Positions 35,535-47,500 of a stretch of DNA of 64,000 nucleotides are shown here, piece by piece. The stretch is from Neodontobutis hainanensis (Eukaryota > Chordata > Actinopteri > Gobiiformes > Odontobutidae): assembly GCA_024349245.1 (NCBI GenBank), contig JALDNG010000007.1:545501-609500 (forward strand), in the 5' to 3' direction. Under the pieces are notes generated by a model that was given only the letters and a program-made list of their open reading frames with translations, had not been told where the DNA came from and searched no databases. The first letter of the stretch is position 1; every line of letters begins with the position of its first letter. The position numbers were made by a program, and so were the translations under genes.

Positions 35535-38500
35535 AAGTTTAGAAAAAATTAAGGCAAGAACTGAAAAAGCTGAAACAATGCCACTGTAAGCACAGCGCGC
35601 TCGGTAAACACTGCCAGGAAACCCTGCTCAGACAAACTCCGGTATGCCAGGCTCACTCTGCCCACAGCACATCATGCTTTAGCGTAAATCTTTTTGGATT
35701 CCTTTGCTTTTTTTGGACAAAGATAAATTACACTAAAACCATGGCAGTACAAAGACTGAATTTAAAGCTTCTTGAGCTTCAAAAGCATTTGTTAGCCCTC
35801 TTTTGGCAAGTTTTGCTCCAGAACAAGACAACTCATAATTAATGGCCTCTGTCTGATTTTGTTTCTGCTCTCCAGTAAACAAATGTTTGCTCCTCCTCAA
35901 ATATAAAAAAAGAAACACAGAGGGCGCTACAGAAACTGAACAATTCAATAAATTTAGTCTGTTTTGTGGATTGAACCTCCTCTCTCCCATAGTAAGGAGC
36001 CTTTAGGTTTGGATCAAAAGAGGGTTTGTTCTTGTTTGCCGGGGTGATGTGTGCCCCTGTTTTGTCCAACCAGGCGTGTCATAATCAGAAAAGGCACACA
36101 CTTGTGGGTCAGCACCACAGCAACTATTGCCTTTTACGTTCTTTTTTTGCATTCTTCTCTTTTTAATTGGGGGCCTATGCTATACTTTTTTTTTTTTTCC
36201 AAGTCAACCCTTGAAGTTTGCCTTTGTTGGTCTTCTCTTTAGTGATCCTTTTGTGTTTGAGAGAGTATACCTTGGACACATGGACAAACCATGCTGAGAC
36301 ACTGGCTAGAACATTATGTTTTGGGCCATTAGTGTGGAATTCCTTTTTAGATGTGGAAGTATAACATTGGCTTTGACATGCATTGAGCCTGGTGGCAAAG
36401 GTCAGGCCCAGTCAAACCATCAAGTGACTTCTGCCCAAGGGTGTCATGAATCTGTCTGCTGTCGACTACCACCCTGCTTTAAATATCTCATGACTGACTC
36501 TTATCAACACCTTTTCACATTTGATTATTTAATAATACACAAGTCGCCATCTATTTCTCCATAACCATAAACACCTCAAACTTTACTATGAAAGTGAATA
36601 GGAATAGTTGAGTAGACCCTGTTGCCTTGAGGATTTAAGAGGGGCTCATTTGTTTTTTCAACAGGTCAATGAGGGCAGTAAGGCTGAACAGGCAAGCCTA
36701 CAGCCTGGCGACATCATATTGGAGATCAACGGCGAAAACACCACTGACATGTTGAATGTTGAGGCCCAGAACAAGATCAAGACCTCCAAGACACATCTGC
36801 AGCTGGTGGTCGAGCGGTATGCTGCCATAAATGTATAAATGTTATATTTTGTGAATATTGTGCCCAGGTCTTGTTCTCCCAACATTGCCTTCTGCTTTAT
36901 CATACCACAGTACAAACAAAAACAAATGATTCTAATCAAGGGAAATGCCTGCATGTTTTTGTCCCGTTCTTGTGTTATATTTGGCATGCATGCCAACTGT
37001 AGATCACTCAGCTGACTTTATGTCTCCCAAAATGTCATTAGTAAATCACTATTACTTACTTGCCCAGAACAATGCCACTCAACTAATTTACAATAACCTG
37101 GCACTACAACTTTTTATATCTCATTGATTTAATTTGTCCTGGAAAAAGATTATTTAGTGCTTTTTTTTTTATTTTTTATTAATGAAATTCTCAAAGCAGA
37201 TTTGTTAAGAGAATCTCCTTGGGGCAAAGTGACAACAGGCCGTCTCAGTGATTCTGTTGAGCAGCTACACAGTGCTTGGTTAATATCGGCGAAAGTGCTC
37301 AGTCTCCCAGCCCAGTCACACTGGATATGTTGAATTGTAAACTTTTGTAGTTCACAGCAAATTCTTCACACATTAACCCTCTCCCACAGAAAAGAAAGTC
37401 TTGGGGCTTTTTCAAAACATAAGGCATCTATGTGCAGTGCAAACTAGGAGAGTGTGTTTCTGTGTGATTCACCACAGGCATTTAGGCTTTCCTGTGAGCT
37501 TCATTACTCTGGGCTCTACGAGAGCCAGGCAGACTCTGGCCCTGCAGCCAGGGGGCCACTGTGTTTGCATTGGCGCTTGCTGCTCATATTTTCCTTTTTC
37601 AGAATTCAATGATGGCGTTGCTTACAAAGTGAGCTTTATTTTTAGGCCACCTAAAGCTAAAGTAACAGTTGGAAAGAGAAGACACCCTGAATAAATATTT
37701 CTAGAGTTGAAGTTAACTTTCCGTAATCTTTTCAAACCAATAATTTTATTCCCTACAAGAACATTGTGTCATCCCCAAATGTCTCAAAGCTCTTGCAAAT
37801 ACCTTTAACTATAAATGTGGTTGTTGATAGATAAAGTCCTCTGTCATTAACATTGACTTTTTTTTTTTTTTTTTTTATTAAAGGCAGGCCAACCTGTCCC
37901 AGAGCAATGGTATTAAGACCCCTGACCAGCTCACTGGACGTTTCCAGGTGAGTGCCAGTAAAGACACGCATGTCTGTAATTTATTTTATTTATTTATTTT
38001 TTTTTTAAACATGGCTTGGTCTGTTATAGGAGGCTGTAATAGTTAGTCGAGACGAGAACCAGAACTACAGAGAGTACACCCTCTCCAGTCCCGCTTCACT
38101 GTCGCCTGGACCTTATTCACCCGACCCCCCTGCGAGTCCTGAGGGTAAAAGAGAGACACAGACTCCATCCAGCAATAAGAGGTGCCTACACAGAACTAGT
38201 TTTATTGAATATTACACTGCATTTGAAGAAATAGACACATTGTTTTATTTTGCTGTGACAACAAGTTTGAAATTAACAAGATGTGAAAAATGTAGAAGTC
38301 TTATACATTTGTAAGATGTTACATTTAGAAAGGACACTTAATGAGTTTAAGTCATTATATGCCAAACTGCAAACACCAGATTTCCTCCTTTTTATGTTTT
38401 GGCAGGCCTTTTAATAGCAGCTTTATTTTATTTTATTTTATATCATTTTTATTTATTTATTTGAACCTAAATTGAGTGCTTATTTGCATGCACTGAGCTA

Positions 38501-41500
38501 CCAATTTTCCAGCACTGACACTTATACATGCTTGATTCATGACATCCCCTAAATTCATTGTTTAAGATTATACAAAAAGAAGAAGAAAAACTGTAAATAT
38601 AATGTTTACAATTCAATCGTGTACTAGCACAACAAGTGCTCTGTTGACTCTACAAAAGGCTGGTTGTAAAATAGGAGAATACATGTAGAGCCATGGGATT
38701 GTACTTTAGTGACAAAGGAAATGCACAGGATATCACATTCCAGTTTGTATTCACATTAACAAAAGACAGAAGGGTTCACCATGCCTCTTCTAACAAATGG
38801 ACACATGTTGGCTTGTTGCACTTATGGCTGCAACATGTTTATGTTGTTGCTGCTTTCTCAGTGAATATTTTTCTGGGCTTTCTGTTTTTAAATGTTAACT
38901 CCATTTTGCATTTGCATTATCCGTATCATAAATATTATGGTCTTCCATGTGACTGATGTATAATTCATTGGCCACTCAAACTGTGATTGTCAAAAGTGAG
39001 TGGCAACAATGTGAGCAGAGCCTTGCAGTCTTTTTATAGATCTCACTTCAACTGTTACTATGAGTATTCACATATCGCAGGTCAGAGGTTTTCCTAAAAT
39101 CCTGTGCTGCTAGATAACAATTTCAGTAAACTGAGGTTTCAAATCTGAGACACAACTATACATTTGATTTTCTTTCTTTATGCTTTTCTTTTAGTTTCCA
39201 GCTGCGCTCATGGTCCCCAGAGGAAAAGAGCCTCAGCCTGTCCAGACCCCTGTCACAGGTTGGTTTATAGCTTTACACCAGAAAGGGCCCATCTGTAAAT
39301 TCAGTTTTTAGATGTTCAATGTAAACGTTACATCATTTTTATTGCTAGGATTAACAGGACTTACAAATGTAAAATGGATGGCTACTGTTAAAACAAAAAG
39401 AAGAGCTTTTTTGGAATAGTCCTTTTTCTAGTTTTGTATATCAAGATGTAGCACAGTAAGTACTTTTGTATTTTATCTCTTGTGTTCTCATGATTTCTAT
39501 GACTGCAGACTTCTAATTATGTTGGTAACTGCAGGAAACAGAAACAATTTGACATTTTTACAACGGGGAGTGTAAAAACTCAAAGGTCAAACTGTTAAAA
39601 ATATCAACTGCTCTCAGACTGCTGACATTCAACGTATCGGCATCTATAGTTCATTTAAAAATATGCCCTGTGATAAAAAACTATTACTTATTAAAATGAG
39701 GTGTAACCTTTTTTAGTTGTCTGAATACAGACTCTTTTATAAGAACAATAACTTCTTATCTTTTCCTGTCACTCTTTCAGTAAAGAGTGACAATGTGAAG
39801 TGTTGACTTGGGGCTTTGGAAGATGTCTGCTAAACTATGTTGTACGTTTTTACCATTCCATCGACCAAACCAAGAGGGGGACTTGGGCGTCTGGAGACTT
39901 GAGTATGTTACAGATGTTGTGGGAAAGTTCTTCATAAGCTATTTCAGCTATGCCTACATGCTTCGTCTCAAGTTTGGGTCCCACTAAAGATGCAGGATAG
40001 CAGAGCAGGAAAAAACAACCAAGACCTTTTGTAATGGCACATAGAATTCCATCCTTTTTTTTTTTTTTTAAGAACTTCTGGATAAGTAAAAAAATGCAGG
40101 GGTATGAACTTCAAAACATTCACGCATTCCTTATGTGACACCGCCAGCTGAGAAGTTCCAATTTTGAAATATCTCATAAGCTTTGAGATTCTTTTAGCTG
40201 TTCACATGCAATCTTGAATACAGATGGACTGTGACACCCAGCAGTGTGCAAGTCCTGAGAGCACTTATTACAGGTCTTGATCCCTTTCAGTTTGAGAAGT
40301 CTGGCCAGGATGTAAGTCAGACCAAAGTCGGTCAATGATTACTTTTTTCTAAACAGTTTTTGCATCCTATTACTGACTACAAATCAAAGCCTCCAGCATG
40401 AACATGGAAAAGCCACTTGGCATGTTAGTATTTCTTGCCATGTTAACATTGAGTAAAGCAAGGAAACGCCAAGAAAAACGTTCTTTGATTATTTTAAGTT
40501 TTTTGCTTATGTGAATATGACTTTTGTTTTTATACGTTTTTACTTCACTCCACTGGAGAGGACCCTGCTATAGGCACTGTGCATTATGCTGGTCCGGCGG
40601 GCAGGAACACAGCAGTCTAGTGAGCTCTAAAATGTAGAGCCATCATGACAAGGCTCTCTGTCCTGCCTGAGGTGCAGAGTGCTAGTGTATCAGGTGATCA
40701 GGCTCACTGAAAGGCTCTTAAAAAGCTTTTCCACCCTTGTTTTGGCTCCACAAGTGAAAAAAGTGGGATGCGCAACAGGATCCCCCATTTTCCTCAGCGT
40801 TGGATATCCTGAGAAAATGCCCTGTACAATGGTGGCTGTGATGGCAGTGGCTGCTCTTGCTTTTTTGCGTCACAAGGCTTGTCGTTGTGTTGTGGCAGAT
40901 GGAGCAGACAGGATTGTGCAGTGGGGTTGACTGCTAACATTTTCAAACATCTTTAAGACTGGCTCGGTTGTCATGTGTGTTTTTATAAACAAGAAAGTCT
41001 TCCATGATACACATGTTCCTCATGCATACAATATTTACTACTTTTTAAAATAGAGGCTTGGGACAGAAAGCTGTTTGTCGACAAAGGGAAGCTACTTGTC
41101 TTACTACTGAAGTTTCTCAAACAATCCACTATTGTAACTCTGAGTGATTGACTGGTATTGTTTATGTTATGTAATGTGCACTCAATGACTAAAGGAAGAA
41201 AAGCAAAGGCAGTCTACATTCCAGGAAGCAGGGCATGAGATTGTATTTGAACTTGCTGGCACTGTCATGACTGAGAGCATCTGTTTATATCATCAAGAAG
41301 GGACCACAACGGGGCTCTGTTTTGACGAACAGAGCTAAAACCAAAACTGCTATTCACTAGACATGACCTATCATGGGCCAATAGGACCAGCTTCCACGTC
41401 TGGCTTTGCCATTGCTGCACTTTGAGGTTCCTGAGGGCTGCCTAAGTAGCCTGTTGGATCCTGGGCTTTGGACTGATTGTTTGTTTTAAAAATATTTTTT

Positions 41501-44500
41501 TGCCATGCATAATGGCCAGTCTTTGCAAAGTGACAGTGTAGAGCTCGTGCAGACCAAATGTTTCCTCTTTATACTAAATTTAGTGGATAGTTTGCATTGA
41601 CATGTCACCAAGGGCTTTACTGAGAGAGGACAGGAAAAGTATTTATGCATGCCGCCTCTATAACCGATACATCATTCTTTATTTCATCCTCGCTGGCAAA
41701 CCGATGGCTGCAGTGCAAAGCTGCGGTTATCTTTTTTGAGAAGAAATAGACTTGGCATGTTAGACTGGCAGTAAATTCATATGTTTTTAAATTAAGAATT
41801 TGAATTTAATTACATTTGGCACAATGTGATGTTAATTACTGAAAAGACCTTTTCTTCAAAGGATGTAGTGACATCTTAAGGATTGAGGTTAACCTTAAAA
41901 GTTGTTGATGAAGATGCTTTGTAATCATGCTCTATTTCAAGTCTGACAAGAGTGGAACTGGTGTTGGGTTTGGCAGACGGGTGTGCTGCTAAGCCAAGCC
42001 AGTGTCGGGAGTAGTGCTGGCGGTGGCCATAATGGAGGGATGTTTTCTTCTCTGACTGGACAGTGTGAGGCATTTTCACGTAGACTTGGAACCATTTAGT
42101 ACAACGTCCATTGTGGCCGTTACATGGGCAGCGTGCCTCTCCTCATCCTCACTGATAGATCAGCATGCCTGATTTTCTTTCCCCTGAAGTGGAAAGGCAA
42201 ACTTGTGGGGCTTGTGATTCCCTGGGCCTTCCAAGCCCCCTGGTGAACTCATGGGCCCTGCAGGTTTTATGGGAAGTGTTGGCTTGGTTATAGATGAGCC
42301 TTTTTACTGTTGTTTCTCTTTATGAAGGTTGTTGAAGGGTATGTCGACATTCCAAAAGTTGTTGTCAAAGCAATGATGTGCATAATTGCTCTTTCACTGA
42401 GTCTTTCACACAAGGCATCACCATCGCTTCACTGTAAGGCTGACTGTAAATATAGTTTTGGGTCATAAATTATAATTGAAGGTGATGTATAATATGTATA
42501 ATTTTTGCTACACTGAGCCATATTCATGTACAAATGACATTATGTATTTGTGTTAACCAACTGAGGGAATTCCTGTAGAAATATGAGCACTACTGTGTAC
42601 TCGATAATTTAGTAGGCTACTACGACATTATGCTGTGCTATAATAGGAAACATATGGTGTTATTAGGTTCTGTTACTAATCTATATCTAAAGAGTTCTTA
42701 AACAAAAAAGGAGGCAGATTGTTATGATCACAATACGTACAATGAGTTGCATATGCGATCTGAGTTGGAGCCGTGTTGAGAACTGAATGATTGATCAGTT
42801 GCTTGTAGCAGCCTTTGTGGATAAATAAACACTAGGCCTCATTCATTTTTCAGTGTACTTCATGTTTCTGGTGGCAGTGAGCGGGAGTCCCACCCCTGGA
42901 CCACCTACTGTAGCATCACATGAGATGGATCTTGCGTTTTTTGAGTTGCTTAACTTACACTGAACACAGTTATTTGGGCTCTGCTGAACTGCAGAAATGT
43001 TAAGCGGAGTATATACTTGTCTTTATAGCAAATACACTTCAGTGAATGCCACCACTTCATTAGTGTTATTACTGTTTTGCTATAATTCCAAGCAAAGCAC
43101 GAAAAGTTCTCTCTTTAGCAGTAATGCATATTGAGTGCATGATGCTAAGTGGCTACGGTTGGCTTCATCATCTTATATGAAGCCTTCTATTGGTGTTTGA
43201 CCTGGAAAAGTAATAAGGGAGAGGTGTACTAGTGCCACAAAACGCTCCTTACATAGGAGAGTGAACAATATGGTATTAATCTCCATAACAATGGAAAATG
43301 TATACCGTACGATACTGAGAGGATCCGCATTGCCAATAGTGACGCCTGTCTTTATCAGACCTATCAAAAGCTGTTGGAAAACTTAAGCTTATAAAACTGG
43401 TTAAGAAAACTAAAGAATGTTTATAAATGACTATCCCTTCTGTTCATGCTGTGCTTTATTTGTTACAGAATGTGGACACAGTAATGCACTGTCATTGAGA
43501 CATAATTATAAGGCAGTGTTTATCAGCGACTGTGGATAATGAGTAGGTTGTTCTAAGGTCTTAGAACAGGAACTCCTCCAATGTGTACCACTGGACAGGA
43601 ACTACTATACACATCTCTGATTATTACCCAGCCCAGGACGCCTAATGTCCTCCACCCCCTTACTCCAACAGTCATGTCTGTGGTGAAGACAGTGAGTCAA
43701 CAGTTACTCGACTTTCTTACAGAAGTACCAACTGTCCCAAAATAAGCGCTGCTCCAGGCATTTCTAATATGTTGTTCTCGCCCCAAGCCCTGTAATTGAA
43801 GCTGCAGGGTGGTAATGACAATGATGCAGAACTCTTGCTCAGAACCAGACCAGAGGTTCTTCCACTGGCACCGTCCATGTTGATCTGAAACAGCTGCCCT
43901 CCTTCAAAGACACAAACAACAAAAAATGCTAAACAAGAAACACTGTTGACAGTTATGTGACTTCTCATCTCTGAATTTAACAATGAATATGATACAAGTT
44001 CTCACATTGACTCTATTCCTAATGCCAATTTAATGTTATTTATAATTTCATAAATAATCATCAATAATTTCATAAATCAAGAGCATCTAGTTTATGGATG
44101 AATTAATTTTAGAGCTAGTAAGTTGTTGTACACGGCTCCCATACCAATGACAACTGAGTTGATTACAGTTCAGTTCAGCTTTAATCAGAGTTTCCTCCTT
44201 TTGACAGCCACAGGAACCAAGAAGTATTGGCTGATGAGGTCTAAACTACTTTCCCATCCAGGACAAAATAATAGGCTTTCCCTTTGCTCAAATGTGCCCC
44301 TCCCTTAGTTAACTGGTGTTTTACTCCATTGGCACTGCTATGGTACAGTACACATGCATTGGGCTCTGACTGCGTAATAGTTTGACCAGCTAACAGCAGT
44401 AATTAGGGGAGCCACGGTTACTTTATTAAAATCAGCAATGCAATCTGCCAATGCTGATAATAAAGATAAGAAATCTATTTTGTATTTTTTTTTTTTTTTA

Positions 44501-47500
44501 AGCCTTAGGTCTGTTTTTTTTTTTTTTTCTCTCCTCTCTTTCTTTTTTCATTACATTCCTCCTGAGACCCATAGATCATAGTTGTGATATTCTGTTTAAA
44601 ATCACATCTTGGAGCATAAAGGATTCTCATTCAGTAGCCAGACTCTTGTATAACACAGGCTTGTTTTGCATTAGTGTGGGTTTACATGTACATAGTATGC
44701 AGCTTCTCTTGCTCTGTCTGAGACGCTCTAAAGCAGGTATGGCTGTAAGGTATAGGCCCTTGAGATTGGTTCACAGCAGGAGAGGACGTGGATGTCTTTA
44801 CTTTTGTTCTTTGCTGATATGGAATATATGATCTTATGAGCTGCTCTTATTACCCTGGGTTTACCCTGGGAGGAATTGCAGAGAGACTCTCAATGATCAT
44901 TTCTGGTAACGGCTGCTTGGCATGCACCACTAATCTGCCCACTCGCTAAGGAAAAAGAAGAGGAAAATTGGACTCAATTGAGACCAGAGACATTGTTCAA
45001 AGGGTTGCTAAATTGGAAGCGGGTGCTGGCACCAGGCTCACAAATCTTCATCTCCGTCAGTGCCACTGTCTCAACACTGAGCTCCAGCATCACCTCTCAG
45101 TAGACTCTCAGGCAAGACTTTGGAGAATTTAATGCCAGCTTGTAAAAAACTGATTCCAGTTGGTGACTAAACCAAGTTTAGGTTGTCTGTGGGTGATTTG
45201 AGCCAAACTTGAAATTTCCTGGATCCTTCACAAGCCTGAAATAAATAATAACTATGGTCATTTTTTTTTAGTTACTTTGATTGCTTTTTGTGGGTGGATT
45301 TCAGTTTAGTGCCAGACAGCACAATTTGTTTGCAGGGATTCTTGACAGTTAAAATGTCTAAGTTGAGTTATGTGCTCTTCAGACTCTGACCAGGTGTGCA
45401 GAGTATGAACCTGGGCCTGGGGTCACTCTCACTAGTGACTCAATCACACACCTTGGGCATGATTAAAAATAACCACGATCAACCTTTGACTGTATTATTA
45501 TTAATTTTTATATATATATAATTTTTTATGACTGCCTGCCCTTTGGCTTCAACTATTATAAAAAAGAGAACTCTGACACATTTGCACTGCAGGGGCTTTA
45601 AGTAGAGTAGGTATATAGCGCCCTCTCCTGACATTTATTATCTTTGAGTGTATGCAGGATGTTTACTTGCTTGGAAAAGCTTTTTCCCAAAGTACATGTC
45701 TGGCATGGTAAAAGCAGCAGAGGAGAGGAATGTTGGGTGTGACTCTTGCAGTACTGTTTTATTCAGCTCTACCAAATCAAGGAAATGTAATCGGATCACT
45801 CAAATGTCTTGTTCCGACTGTAAGAAAACTTGGAGCTGACGTTGATTGAACTGTGGAGTTATGACAGTCCATCTGGAGATTATATAAACATTAATAAATG
45901 CCTCTGTTTAAACTTTAAACACTACATCCTAAATAATACTGTGTCAAACTTGTTTTCATTACACCTTGGCATAAAGGCCAGTCAGTCAGAGTTAGAGGTG
46001 TTCTTTATTCATCGTTATTCGTCATCTTTATTTTTTTATTTATGCATTTATTTTTTTTATAAATGCTCTTGTTGGAAGAAGAGTTATCCCAAAATACAGC
46101 AATGCGTTCCAGGCAGGGCACTTGTAGTGTTTTGTCTTTCACAGTAATCTTGCATCATGGCAAGAAGGCAAGGCAATTTTATTTATATAGCACAATTCAT
46201 ACACTGGGTAACTCAAAGTGCTTTACAGAAATAAGAACACTTTTTGTGTCAGAAAAGCAACTATGAAGATTTTATCTTCTTTTACAGGAGTTCTCCCCTG
46301 ACTACAGAAGCAACTCTGTGTCCAGCCGAACCCCCACCCCACCTGGGCGCTACTCGCCTCACAGTCCTGTCGACCGTGATGTACCCATGTCTCCTCGACG
46401 CAGGTAAATGCATTGGTATTGTATTGTAGCATAGTGACCTACACACTATAAATTCTGCCTGTATTGTAGTCGTCCCAACTTGAAGTGTACAGTATCTATA
46501 GCCGGCAGCATTTGTCAATTAGAAACTTTTATGGTTATTGTATTTCTGTCTTATATTTAGAGCGGTTGTCCCTCAACTGGAAGGTTGGTGGTTCAATTCC
46601 CGCTCTCCCCACAGTTCATACCGCCATTGTGTCCTTGGGCAAGACACACCTTACCAGTGGTGTTCCAGCTGTAACACTGGTGAATTGAAGCTTAATGAAA
46701 GTCGCTTTGGATAAAAGCGTCAGCTAACTGAAGAAATATTAGCTGATCTTCTCATTATAATGAAAATGTAAATGTAATTAAAAAAAATATATAACCAGCA
46801 AACAGACCTGAGCCAGGATTTGAACCCATGTCACTCTGCTTAGGTGGTACCCACTGTTTACCAAATGGCAACCCAAGAAAGGGCATATTTAACTTGTAAA
46901 GTAATGTGTCAAACAATGGTGCTCACTGATATTTGTGCAGCTGACTTGTGTTTATTGAGCTGTTTTCAACTGCATTCTTGTGCTAGACTTTGTAATTGTG
47001 TTTGGAGAATTCGGGAAACTGTTGCGTTTCCCAACTGCAGCAGCGTTTGCTGAATAGGTGATGGCCTGACGTGGTTATTTGACACTCACTGTTTATGCTC
47101 TTTTAATTTAATTTTATCTTATTTTTTTCCCCCAAAGAATGTAACTTTAATTTAGTCTCTTTGTGTTCATTATTTATTTATTCATAGAGTCCTTTGTGTC
47201 CACTCTCTGCTGGAGAGCCTGGTGTCTGTATTTTCACATAGCAGGATGGATGACTTTGGCCCCAGTCTGCCTTTGGGAAACTGTAGCCCATGACGTGTCT
47301 GGAACTATAATCATATCCAAACACCACATCTCCCCTAAAAAGTCAGATTTTACTTCTCCCCCTAATTGGCCCCCAGTCCAGAGACCCCAGTCTGCACACA
47401 AAGCCTCTTATTGCTGTTTCCCAACCAATCAGAGACTCTGTGACACCCATTTACCCACCCCTTTAAGCCGTCCAGCCAATGAGTGTGCACCCAGGGGCAC

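Noticed and set aside
35920..35935. CTCF-like AGAGGGCGCT
   Set aside because: Only the 3' half of the motif matches; the first four consensus positions are wrong.
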